DNA from: Saprospiraceae bacterium
GTDB taxonomy: Bacteria; Bacteroidota; Bacteroidia; Chitinophagales; Saprospiraceae
Reading direction: 5' to 3'
Assembly: GCA_020850025.1 (NCBI GenBank)
Contig: JADZFI010000400.1
Span: 1-13,478, forward strand
Length of the DNA: 13,478 nt
Shown: positions 1 to 6,285 of the stretch, in pieces
Layout: every line of letters begins with the position of its first letter
Position numbering within the stretch: the stretch's first letter is position 1
The notes under the pieces: generated by a model
Seen by the model: the letters and a program-made list of their open reading frames with translations, nothing else
Database searches by the model: none
Told to the model about the DNA's origin: nothing
Program-made: the position numbers and the translations under genes

Positions 1-32
1 CAAAAAAACATGACTTTTGCCCAACCCCAATC

Positions 33-93
33 CACCGTCAACCTTAGGCCGTCCACCGTAGGCCGTAAGCCGTCTACCGTCAACCGTCCATCA
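33..93 (+). repeat. Array of degenerate 7-base repeats (CCGTC family) before the peptidase start
   Basis: From 33 to 88 the sequence divides cleanly into eight consecutive 7-base units: CACCGTC, AACCTTA, GGCCGTC, CACCGTA, GGCCGTA, AGCCGTC, TACCGTC, AACCGTC, followed by a partial unit to 93. The consensus is roughly NNCCGT(C/A). The array ends four bases before the ATG at 97. It can be read as protein (an upstream in-frame ATG lies at 10), but the product would be a low-complexity S/T/V/P/R tail foreign to the M20 family, so I treat it as non-coding. The same CACCGTC unit occurs before hsdM and the transposase gene. Function unknown. Confidence 0.75.
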
Positions 94-96
94 AAC

Positions 97-1488
97 ATGA
101 AAGAACTCAAATCTTACCTCGACGCGAACAAACAACGTTTCCTCGACGAATTGCTCGAAATCCTGCGCATTCCTTCCGTGAGTGCCGACCCAAAATACGC
201 CGGCGATGTGCGCAGAATGGCTGAAGCAACCGCTCAACACCTCAAAGCCGTTGGCGTAGACAACGTGGAAGTATGCGATACCGCCGGCCACCCCATTGTG
301 TATGGCGAAAAAATGGTCAACCCCAAGGCGCCCACTGTGCTAGTGTACGGGCACTACGATGTACAACCGGCCGATCCACTCGATTTGTGGGACAGCCCGC
401 CGTTTGAACCGGTGGTGAAAAAAACCAAAAACCACCCCGACGGCGCCATTTTTGCCCGCGGCTCCTGCGATGACAAAGGCCAGTTTTTCATGCACGTGAA
501 GGCCTTTGAAATGATGTCGAAAACCAAAAACCTTCCCTGTAACGTGAAATTCATGATCGAGGGCGAGGAAGAAGTAGGCTCCAAAAACCTGGAGAAATTT
601 TGTCGCGACAACAAGAAAAAGCTGGCCTGCGACGGGGTGCTGATCTCCGAGACCAGCATCATCGACAACAAAACCCCGAGCATTACCGTGGGGCTGCGCG
701 GCCTCTGCTACATGGAAGTGGAGGTGACCGGCCCGAACAAAGACCTGCACTCCGGCGTGTACGGAGGCGCCGTGGCCAACCCCATCAACGTGCTATGCCA
801 GATGATTGCATCCCTGCACGATGCCAAGCGCCACATCACCGTGAAAGGCTTTTACGACGATGTGCAAAAGGTGAGCAGCAAGGAACGCAAAGCCATGAAC
901 GCCGCGCCGTACGATGAAAAACAGTACATGAAAGACCTCGGCGTGAACGACCTCATGGGCGAAAAAGGCTTCAGCACCGTGGAACGCACCGGCATCCGCC
1001 CCACGCTCGACGTGAACGGCATCTGGGGCGGCTATATCGGCGAGGGCGCCAAAACCGTGCTGCCCAGCAAGGCCTACGCCAAAATCTCCATGCGCCTGGT
1101 GCCCGATCAGGACCCGAAGAAAATTGAAAAACTCTTCCAGAAACACTTCGAAGGACTCGCGCCGAAATCCGTCAAGGTAAAAGTGACGGCCCACCACGGC
1201 GGCTACCCCGTAGTAGTGCCTACCAACTCCGTGGAATACAAAGCCTCCGAAAAAGCCATGGAACAAGCCTTCGGCAAAAAGCCCCTGCCCCAGCGCGGCG
1301 GCGGCAGCATCCCCATCGTGGCCATGTTCGATCAGGTGCTCAACGCCAAATCCGTCCTCATGGGCTTCGGCCTGGATTCCGACGATATCCACTCCCCGAA
1401 CGAACACTACGGGTTGTTCAACTACTACAAAGGCATTGAAACGATCCCGTATTTCTATAAGTACTATGCGGAGATGAAGAAAAAGTAG
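97..1488 (+). CDS. M20 family metallopeptidase (dipeptidase-like)
   Basis: A 463-residue cytosolic zinc-dependent peptidase of the M20 family, likely hydrolysing dipeptides or small peptides. The visible motifs are in the family order: GHYDVQP at about 85-91 (metal ligand H86, D88), GSCDDKG at 122-128 (bridging aspartate), EGEEEVGS at 155-162 (general-base and metal-binding glutamates), a small lid/dimerisation domain after GLRGLCYMEVEVTG with DLHSGVYGG, and a C-terminal DDIHSPNEHY whose H432 is the last metal ligand. Length is normal for the family. I chose ATG 97 because the protein begins there with the usual MKELKSYLDANKQRFLDEL helix; the in-frame ATG at 10 only adds translated heptad repeat. 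The stop codon is TAG. No signal peptide is seen. It is convergent with mnmG. The exact substrate cannot be told from sequence. Confidence 0.92.
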   Translation: MKELKSYLDANKQRFLDELLEILRIPSVSADPKYAGDVRRMAEATAQHLKAVGVDNVEVCDTAGHPIVYGEKMVNPKAPTVLVYGHYDVQPADPLDLWDSPPFEPVVKKTKNHPDGAIFARGSCDDKGQFFMHVKAFEMMSKTKNLPCNVKFMIEGEEEVGSKNLEKFCRDNKKKLACDGVLISETSIIDNKTPSITVGLRGLCYMEVEVTGPNKDLHSGVYGGAVANPINVLCQMIASLHDAKRHITVKGFYDDVQKVSSKERKAMNAAPYDEKQYMKDLGVNDLMGEKGFSTVERTGIRPTLDVNGIWGGYIGEGAKTVLPSKAYAKISMRLVPDQDPKKIEKLFQKHFEGLAPKSVKVKVTAHHGGYPVVVPTNSVEYKASEKAMEQAFGKKPLPQRGGGSIPIVAMFDQVLNAKSVLMGFGLDSDDIHSPNEHYGLFNYYKGIETIPYFYKYYAEMKKK

Positions 1489-1590
1489 GGAATGTCCAAT
1501 GTCCAATATCCAACGCCCAACTAATGTGCTAATGCCAGGCACCCGCCCCACTTGGACATTGGAAATTGGAAATTGGATATTGGACATTCC
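1489..1590. repeat. Two opposed 7-base repeat arrays filling the gap between convergent genes
   Basis: The gap between the peptidase stop (1486-1488) and the mnmG stop (1591-1593) is 102 bases and mostly repeat. Left array, 1493-1520: TGTCCAA, TGTCCAA, TATCCAA, CGCCCAA. Right array, 1552-1586: TTGGACA, TTGGAAA, TTGGAAA, TTGGATA, TTGGACA, then TTCC. The right units are the reverse complement of the left ones. The 18 bases at 1573-1590 pair with 1489-1513 if one 7-base unit is looped out, giving a large hairpin with a central spacer of about 30 bases or more. It may act as a bidirectional terminator or transcript end stabiliser (inference); there is no U-tract. Confidence 0.8.
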
Positions 1591-3456
1591 TTACCGCCCC
1601 AGGTGCACCAGCAACACACTCACATCCGCCGGGTTAACCCCCGAGATCCGGCTGGCCTGGCCGATGGTGCGCGGGCGCGCGATGGCCAGTTTCTGCCGGG
1701 CTTCTATGCTCAGGCCGTTCACCCGGGCGTAATCAAAATCCGGCTGAAGCTGGAGGTCTTCCAGGCGGGCGTGGCGCGCCACCATTTCCTCTTCCTTTTT
1801 GATGTAGCCGTCGTACTTGATGTTGATCTCGGCCAGTTCCACAAATTCCTGCTCGTAGGGGTGCAGAAAGCCCGCCAGCTCCGGCAAGGCCCCGGCCAAC
1901 CCGGCGATGTTCACCTGCGGACGCAGCAGGATGTTGTGCAACTTCGTTTTCTGATTAATGGTTGCCGAATCCACGCTTTGCAGGTAGGCATTGAGCTCCT
2001 CCGGCTGCACCGATGCCTGCCGGAAAAACGCGTCAATTTCCTGCGCTGCCCTGTTTTTGGCGCGCACGCGCTCCATGCGCTCCTCCGCGCCCGCGAGGCC
2101 CAAGCGGTGGGCAATGGGCGTGAGGCGCAAATCGGCGTTGTCCTGGCGCAGCAGAATGCGGTATTCCGCCCTGCTGGTGAACATGCGGTACGGCTCCTCG
2201 GTGCCCTTGTTCACCAGGTCGTCTATCAGCACCCCGATGTAGGCCTCCGAGCGTTTCAGCACAAGCTGCTCCTGCTCTTTGGCCGCCAGTGCAGCGTTCA
2301 GACCCGCCATCAGTCCCTGGCAGGCCGCTTCCTCGTAGCCCGTGGTGCCGTTGATTTGTCCGGCAAAAAACAGGTTTTTCACCAGGTGCGTCTCCAGCGT
2401 GGGTTGCAGCTGGGTGGGCGGAAAATAATCGTATTCAATGGCATAACCCGGCCGGAACATCTTCACGTTTTCCAGTCCGGGGATCAGTTTCAGCGCCTTG
2501 AACTGCACATCTTCCGGCAGCGACGACGAGAATCCGTTGATGTAGATCTCCACCGTATCCCGGCCTTCCGGCTCGATGAACAGCTGGTGCCGGTCTTTAT
2601 CGCTGAAGCGGTCAATTTTGTCCTCAATGCTGGGGCAATAGCGCGGCCCCAGGCCCTGGATGCGCCCGTTGAACATGGGCGATTTATCAAAGCCCGTGCG
2701 CAGCATATCGTGCACCTGCTGGTTGGTGTAGGTACTCCAGCAGCAGAGCTGGTTTTCCAGCGCAGGCGTATCCGTATAAGAAAACTTGCCGGGCGGGTTA
2801 TCGCCGGGCTGCATTTCCATTTTGCTGAAATCCAGGCTGCGCCCGTCTATGCGGGGCGGCGTGCCGGTTTTCATACGACCGGCCTCGAAGCCCAGCGACA
2901 CCAGTTGTTCCGTGATGCCACGGGCGGCGCTTTCCCCGGCCCGGCCCCCGCCGAACTGTTTCTCGCCGATGTGGATCAGGCCGTTCAGGAAGGTGCCGTT
3001 GGTGAGCACCACCGCCTCGCTTTCAATCTCCAGGCCCATGCTCGTGCGCACGCCGCGCACCCGACCGTCTTTCACGATCAGGCCGCCCACCATCTCCTGC
3101 CAGAAATCGATGTTGGGGTTGCTTTCCAGCATCTGGCGCCATTTGGCGGCAAACGCCATGCGGTCGTTCTGCGCCCTGGGGCTCCACATAGCAGGGCCCT
3201 TGGAGCGGTTCAGCATGCGGAACTGAATGGCGGTATGATCCGTCACGATCCCGGAATACCCGCAGAGCGCATCCACCTCCCGCACGATCTGGCCCTTGGC
3301 CACCCCGCCCATGGCAGGATTGCAGCTCATCTGGCCGATGGTTTGCATATTCATGGTAGCCAGCAGGACTTTGCAGCCCAGATTGGCCGCGGCCACGGCA
3401 GCCTCACACCCGGCATGGCCCGCGCCGACAACGATGACGTCGTATTTTGGAAACAT
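1591..3456 (-). CDS. mnmG: tRNA U34 carboxymethylaminomethyl synthesis enzyme MnmG (GidA)
   Basis: A 621-residue FAD-dependent protein which, with the GTPase MnmE, installs the 5-carboxymethylaminomethyl group on wobble uridine 34 of several tRNAs. Visible features: an N-terminal dinucleotide-binding Rossmann motif VVGAGHAGCEAA right after the start, the conserved segment with ATMNMQTIGQMSCNPAMGGVAKG, the FLNGLIHIGEKQFGGGRAGE stretch, RTGFDKSPMFNGRIQG, FTSRAEYRILLRQDNADLRLT, and the C-terminal helical domain ending ISGVNPADVSVLLVHLGR. Length matches the family. ATG 3456 is chosen because it starts directly before the FAD-binding strand (MFPKYDVIVVGAG); an upstream in-frame TTG at 3480 falls inside the promoter motif. 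A core gene, so this end of the window is ordinary chromosome. Confidence 0.97.
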   Translation of the reverse strand: MFPKYDVIVVGAGHAGCEAAVAAANLGCKVLLATMNMQTIGQMSCNPAMGGVAKGQIVREVDALCGYSGIVTDHTAIQFRMLNRSKGPAMWSPRAQNDRMAFAAKWRQMLESNPNIDFWQEMVGGLIVKDGRVRGVRTSMGLEIESEAVVLTNGTFLNGLIHIGEKQFGGGRAGESAARGITEQLVSLGFEAGRMKTGTPPRIDGRSLDFSKMEMQPGDNPPGKFSYTDTPALENQLCCWSTYTNQQVHDMLRTGFDKSPMFNGRIQGLGPRYCPSIEDKIDRFSDKDRHQLFIEPEGRDTVEIYINGFSSSLPEDVQFKALKLIPGLENVKMFRPGYAIEYDYFPPTQLQPTLETHLVKNLFFAGQINGTTGYEEAACQGLMAGLNAALAAKEQEQLVLKRSEAYIGVLIDDLVNKGTEEPYRMFTSRAEYRILLRQDNADLRLTPIAHRLGLAGAEERMERVRAKNRAAQEIDAFFRQASVQPEELNAYLQSVDSATINQKTKLHNILLRPQVNIAGLAGALPELAGFLHPYEQEFVELAEINIKYDGYIKKEEEMVARHARLEDLQLQPDFDYARVNGLSIEARQKLAIARPRTIGQASRISGVNPADVSVLLVHLGR

Positions 3457-3477
3457 TGTTTTTGTGGATATGGGGGG

Positions 3478-3485
3478 CAAAGGTA
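3478..3485 (-). promoter_or_regulatory. Putative Bacteroidota -7 promoter element for mnmG
   Basis: Read on the minus strand the sequence is TACCTTTG, an exact match to the Bacteroidota -7 motif TAnnTTTG, and it ends 21 bases before the mnmG ATG. No clear TTG -33 element stands at the usual spacing, so the assignment rests on one box and its position. Confidence 0.5.
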
Positions 3486-3513
3486 GGGGATTTTGGGGGT
3501 GATGGCAGATCTG

Positions 3514-3529
3514 GGTTGAAAATTCAACC
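3514..3529. other. Small inverted repeat upstream of mnmG promoter
   Basis: Perfect 7-base arms GGTTGAA and TTCAACC are separated by AA, about 30 bases upstream of the mnmG -7 element. It could be a binding site for a dimeric regulator or a small mRNA hairpin. Short palindromes of this size also occur by chance, and nothing else supports a function. Confidence 0.25.
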
Positions 3530-3657
3530 TTAATGAGCTGTTACAAAAGGTGAATATCTCGGGGCAAATGCCGGCCTACATGAATTGATATGTTTTTAGA
3601 TTAAGGACACATTCTTTCTTTATCATAAATATTTACTAAATCTGCTGGGGCAAACCG

Positions 3658-3690
3658 AAAGTCCTGCCCGGTTTCCCGAGACAGGACTTT
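3658..3690. terminator. Hairpin, probable terminator for the small minus-strand gene
   Basis: Perfect 9-base arms AAAGTCCTG (3658-3666) and CAGGACTTT (3682-3690) enclose a 15-base loop that can pair further. It lies 31 bases beyond the stop codon at 3722 of the minus-strand small gene and before the mnmG upstream region. It lacks a strong U-tract on either strand but is placed where a transcript end is expected. The rest of 3486-3721 is AT-rich and shows no gene. Confidence 0.5.
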
Positions 3691-3721
3691 CTCACTTAAT
3701 CACTCCAAATGAGTGCTCTTC

Positions 3722-3859
3722 TCAACGAAGGAGTTTAACAACCTGCACTGCGCCATAAGCGATTGTGGCAAATAGTACCGCAGCCGCAATGGCTTGTGCC
3801 CAATCACCCTCAATCTGGATACAATTGTCTCGTTTACAAAGACTTACCATATTATTCAT
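3722..3859 (-). CDS. Small single-span membrane protein, unknown function
   Basis: A 45-residue reading frame starting at ATG 3859; a GTG at 3904 would add 15 residues. The N-terminal part holds two cysteines in CKRDNC and an acidic stretch QIEGDWA, followed by a hydrophobic helix of about 20 residues (AIAAAVLFATIAYGAVQVV) and the basic end KLLR, so a single-pass inner-membrane peptide is likely. A hairpin lies just downstream. It follows another small gene on the same strand with an 86-base gap, which may or may not be co-transcribed. I do not recognise a family. Support comes from the organised sequence (cysteine pair, helix, basic tail) rather than from homology. Confidence 0.45.
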   Translation of the reverse strand: MNNMVSLCKRDNCIQIEGDWAQAIAAAVLFATIAYGAVQVVKLLR

Positions 3860-3945
3860 AGTAAAAATTGAATTTAAGGTTAAACAAATCACGCCCCACT
3901 TCACGCCCGGAGCAGTTTAAGCGAATGGATCTTGGAGGGACTCCG

Positions 3946-4116
3946 TTAGCCCACTTTGCGCACCCCTTTAAAGGGCTTTCCATCGGATTTGACATCCATG
4001 ATCCGGCCCGTGTTTTTATCGCGCTTTATCCAGTGTCCGTTTGGATGCTGGAATTGGCTGCGACCTTTCACGGCGCCAATGCGATGCCCATCTCCGGTCT
4101 TGCCATTTTTGGCCAT
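3946..4116 (-). CDS. Small basic conserved-type hypothetical protein (56 aa)
   Basis: A 56-residue frame starting MAKNGKTGDGHRIGAVKGRS and ending GKPFKGVRKVG. It is strongly basic (many K and R), rich in glycine, and contains the central segment NGHWIKRDKNTGRIMDVK. It resembles, from memory, short basic proteins of the pattern NGKTGDGHR...RDTxTGRFMDxK...PFKGVRK that are common and uncharacterised in Bacteroidota; I cannot confirm this by search. No membrane segment or signal peptide. The composition suggests nucleic-acid or ribosome contact, but that is inference. A longer frame on the opposite strand over the same bases is judged to be its shadow. No clear TAnnTTTG box was found upstream. 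Confidence 0.65.
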   Translation of the reverse strand: MAKNGKTGDGHRIGAVKGRSQFQHPNGHWIKRDKNTGRIMDVKSDGKPFKGVRKVG

Positions 4117-4185
4117 GACTGATGATTTATTACGCTGGGTTTGCTATTTGATACTTAGGCGCAAACCCAATAACCCAAGAAACAG

Positions 4186-4217
4186 TTGGTAGAATCATAA
4201 TCAGATATCTACCTTCG
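4186..4217 (+). promoter_or_regulatory. Possible weak plus-strand promoter
   Basis: TTG at 4186-4188, a 21-base gap, then TACCTTCG at 4210-4217, one base off TAnnTTTG. An ATG opens a 29-codon frame 13 bases later. The match is imperfect and the downstream gene doubtful, so this is tentative. Confidence 0.25.
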
Positions 4218-4230
4218 CCCAACGAATTCA

Positions 4231-4320
4231 ATGACAGCAAGCAAAAAAATTCGTGAGCCGGAGCGCCTGTTTCAGTACGCTTCGGTTTTTTTATTCCCCT
4301 CCAGCAATATCCCGCCTTAG
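4231..4320 (+). pseudogene. Possible 5' remnant of a gene (29 codons)
   Basis: From ATG 4231 the frame reads MTASKKIREPERLFQYASVF and stops at TAG 4318-4320, overlapping the 3' end of the convergent PIN gene. The first 20 residues look like the start of an ordinary soluble protein, and a promoter-like motif precedes them at normal distance. The frame then runs through a hairpin and ends. It could be the stump of a gene cut off when the toxin-antitoxin module arrived, a tiny gene, or chance. I do not recognise it. Confidence 0.25.
4243..4292. terminator. Bidirectional rho-independent-type terminator
   Basis: Arms CCGGAGCG (4258-4265) and CGCTTCGG (4278-4285) pair with one G-T wobble around a 12-base loop. 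On the plus strand the hairpin is followed at once by seven T (4286-4292). On the minus strand the PIN stop codon lies just before it, and seven T (4243-4249 on the plus strand as A) follow a few bases after the stem. It most likely ends the minus-strand Xre-PIN transcript. Confidence 0.6.
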
Positions 4321-4794
4321 TTTTTCCAATTCCTTTTCGGGCAGCCTCCTATTCCCACCCAAGGCATCCAGCATTTCTAACAAGTACTCAGTATCAGCCA
4401 AATTCGTCCTCCATATTTCACGGATGACCCAAATCGAACCGTGCACTTCCAACCCACGGTGCTCGCATTCTTTTCTCAAATTCCCATCGCCGCTGAGTAC
4501 CATACATTGCAGATGGATGGCTTTCAGCAATACGGTTCGATCAACGATGCCTTTCAATTCCCAACGGGTAGGCAAATGAAAAGCCTCTCTGATTTCAGCA
4601 GATTCCAACGTGATGATTTTCAGGCGACCGCTCGCTTGAAAAGTTTCAAGTTGCTGCTGTTGTTCAGGCACCCTTACTTCTTCCACAACGAGGTCTGTTG
4701 TGCAGATCTCGTAATTTAGTTGGAAAAAGTGGCTGAGCGCCCCTGAGCGGATTAGGTCAATGAAGACGTTCGTGTCTGTGATGATTATAGTCAT
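4291..4794 (-). CDS. PIN-domain protein, putative toxin ribonuclease
   Basis: A 167-residue protein with the PIN fold signature. It opens with TDTNVFIDL (acidic D7), then VVEEV (E38/E39), GIVDRTVLLKA (D85) and LSGDGNLRKECEHRG (D103), the four acidic positions that bind Mg in PIN ribonucleases; the tail from about 130 to 167 is a charged helix. PIN toxins cut tRNA, rRNA or mRNA. Its ATG overlaps the stop of the upstream Xre/ImmA gene as ATGA (4791-4794), so the two are translationally coupled. The pairing of an Xre-COG2856 (ImmA/IrrE-like) protein with a PIN protein is a predicted toxin-antitoxin arrangement. Its RNA target cannot be predicted. A DNA-repair or regulatory role for the pair is an alternative. 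Confidence 0.8.
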   Translation of the reverse strand: MTIIITDTNVFIDLIRSGALSHFFQLNYEICTTDLVVEEVRVPEQQQQLETFQASGRLKIITLESAEIREAFHLPTRWELKGIVDRTVLLKAIHLQCMVLSGDGNLRKECEHRGLEVHGSIWVIREIWRTNLADTEYLLEMLDALGGNRRLPEKELEKLRRDIAGGE

Positions 4795-5846
4795 GCCAAT
4801 TGGTCGAGGTCATTTCGCAACTCCCCCACCGTAACATTTCGCAGCGAGGCAGCCTGATTAAAGGTGATGATTTCTTCAGCTAAAGCCTTGTACAGCAATT
4901 GATTAAAGCGATGGGCCTTTTCTTCGCCCGGAAACTTGCCCGGTTCATTGAGGTGGTAATGCCGGGCGCGATAGCCCTGATTTAGTTTTCCATACACGTA
5001 GTCGTTGATAATGCCCAGGTTTTTGGCGCGGGCGAACATAGCAGCAATGGAGATGCCCCAGTATTCTTTGAGCAGCATGAGTTCAGGCAGGTAAAAATGA
5101 AAGCGTTGCTCATTCATGGCTTCTTTAACTTGTTCACCTGGGAATAAGACCGCTCCAGCAAAGGTGTGGCAGAGTTTTTCCATTTCATTTTCCGGCAAAT
5201 CTTCGGGAAATGATAGGACATGGTGCGCCAACTCGTGCAAGGCCGTGAAGCGAATGCGACAGATGTCAAAGGACCGGTTGACTACGATAACGCGAACAGG
5301 ACCAGCAAAGGCTTTCATGCCGTCGAAATCTTTGTCTGCCGTTACCTCTACAACTTTATAACCGTTTTCTTCCAGCATGGCCACTACATTGGGGATCGGG
5401 TCTTGCCCCAGACCCCACTCCACGCGGAGCTGCTCGGCTGCTTTTTCGGCATCCTGAACGTTTTGAACGAGGTGGGGATAGGCAAAAGCATGCAAAGGCT
5501 TTTCCTCTCGCGTCATTTTTTCGAGGCTCAGGTAGCGCCCCAGTATCTCAACGCATTGCGTTTTGATGGCCTCCTCCGCAGAAGGCGGTAAGCGCTTGCG
5601 CTTGCGAAACTCAACGCCGGATAACTCAACCGTTACCTCTGGCTCGGTAAAGAAAAAATCTACCGGGACGGATAAGGCTCGGGAAAGGGCAATGAGGGTC
5701 TGGCTATTGGGGTAAGTGAGGTTTTGTTCGTATTTGTGAAGGGCTTGGCGACTGATGATCCCTTCCAGCTGGTCGGCAAGACCCTGGAGGGATAGCCCGG
5801 CCATTTTGCGGGCTGCGATGAGACGATTTCCGAATGAGGATGACAT
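4791..5846 (-). CDS. Xre-family HTH regulator with ImmA/IrrE metallopeptidase domain (putative antitoxin)
   Basis: A 351-residue two-domain protein. Residues about 5-66 form an Xre/Cro helix-turn-helix (RLIAARKMAGLSLQGLADQL, then SRQALHKYEQNLTYPNSQTL), followed by PVDFFF, a usual hinge in this family. Residues about 140-240 hold the M78-like domain with ALHELAHHVL; HExxH is at 204-208, and E223 in EKLCHTFAGAVLFP fits the third zinc ligand. The C-terminal region (240-351) is helical. Family members bind their own promoter, and some cleave a partner repressor. Here the gene heads an operon with the PIN gene, overlapping it by 4 bases, so it is most likely the antitoxin and autorepressor. All metal ligands are present, so proteolytic activity is possible. 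ATG 5846 is preceded by a promoter-like box at 5881-5888. Confidence 0.85.
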   Translation of the reverse strand: MSSSFGNRLIAARKMAGLSLQGLADQLEGIISRQALHKYEQNLTYPNSQTLIALSRALSVPVDFFFTEPEVTVELSGVEFRKRKRLPPSAEEAIKTQCVEILGRYLSLEKMTREEKPLHAFAYPHLVQNVQDAEKAAEQLRVEWGLGQDPIPNVVAMLEENGYKVVEVTADKDFDGMKAFAGPVRVIVVNRSFDICRIRFTALHELAHHVLSFPEDLPENEMEKLCHTFAGAVLFPGEQVKEAMNEQRFHFYLPELMLLKEYWGISIAAMFARAKNLGIINDYVYGKLNQGYRARHYHLNEPGKFPGEEKAHRFNQLLYKALAEEIITFNQAASLRNVTVGELRNDLDQLA

Positions 5847-5879
5847 GAGAAAGAGGAGCTTAGGTAGACAAATTAAAGC

Positions 5880-5895
5880 ACAAATTTATATTTGT
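5880..5895. promoter_or_regulatory. Divergent promoter boxes under a palindrome, likely Xre operator
   Basis: ACAAAT (5880-5885) and ATTTGT (5890-5895) form a perfect inverted repeat with a 4-base spacer. On the minus strand TAAATTTG (5888-5881) fits the TAnnTTTG box and is 34 bases upstream of the Xre/ImmA ATG. On the plus strand TATATTTG (5887-5894) fits the same consensus. A dimer bound to the palindrome would cover both. Placement before an Xre gene suggests autoregulation (inference). The half-site recurs in the inverted repeat at 6142-6174. Confidence 0.5.
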
Positions 5896-5917
5896 AACTT
5901 TAATAAAGCAATAGTGT

Positions 5918-6196
5918 GTGTCGAATATATTTTTGTCTCTTCTTCTTTTGGGAAGTATCTCTCTGTTTTACAAATGTTTATCTCCCCAGCGTTTACTTTT
6001 CAAAAACGTCCTAAAGGGAGTTGAAGTCAATAGTGAAGAACTTTCAGTTACAGAAGTATTTGAATGCAGCACAGTAGTGGATCGAACTTACCTCATAATT
6101 GGGATGGTTACACCGGAAGAGCCTGGTTTTGCAGAAGGCGATTTGTCACAAATTTCTACTAAATTTGTGACAAAAAAGAAGACATCCAAAATGTAA
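5918..6196 (+). CDS. Possible small membrane-anchored protein, uncertain
   Basis: A 92-codon frame beginning at GTG 5918, 23 bases beyond the plus-strand TAnnTTTG box; there is no upstream in-frame ATG. The first 20 or so residues are hydrophobic (NIFLSLLLLGSISLFY), compatible with a signal anchor, and the rest is a mixed segment containing STVVDRTYLIIGMVTPEEPG with a lysine-rich end. The codons are AT-rich compared with the hsd genes next to it. A perfect 14-base inverted repeat lies in its 3' part, which argues that the DNA may be regulatory rather than coding. No family is recognised. If it is not a gene, 5847-6285 is a stretch of about 440 bases holding only the regulatory palindromes. 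Confidence 0.3.
   Translation: MSNIFLSLLLLGSISLFYKCLSPQRLLFKNVLKGVEVNSEELSVTEVFECSTVVDRTYLIIGMVTPEEPGFAEGDLSQISTKFVTKKKTSKM
6142..6174. promoter_or_regulatory. Perfect 14-base inverted repeat sharing the Xre operator half-site
   Basis: TTTGTCACAAATTT (6142-6155) and AAATTTGTGACAAA (6161-6174) are exact reverse complements around a CTACT spacer. The arm contains CACAAATTT, also present at 5879-5887 in the putative Xre operator. No U-tract follows on either strand, so a terminator is less likely than a protein-binding site. It lies about 110 bases upstream of hsdR and could bring hsdR under the same regulator (inference). Confidence 0.45.
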
Positions 6197-6285
6197 AACA
6201 TTGAAAACCAATTATAAATGTCCATCTAAGGCAAAATTCCGGGCCCTCCATACTACCGGATGATTTTCAAGCCCTCACCACCCGC

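Noticed and set aside
10..96. N-terminal extension of the M20 peptidase from ATG 10
   Set aside because: The added residues translate the 7-base repeats, and the family N-terminus starts at ATG 97.
1552..3486. Long plus-strand open frame of 644 codons opposite mnmG
   Set aside because: It is antisense to the certain mnmG gene, starts in the heptad repeat, and its translation is histidine-, arginine- and alanine-rich without any domain; it arises from the codon bias of the real gene.
3868..4192. Plus-strand frames of 84 and 78 codons
   Set aside because: They lie opposite the more protein-like 56-residue minus-strand gene, and their translations show no organised pattern.
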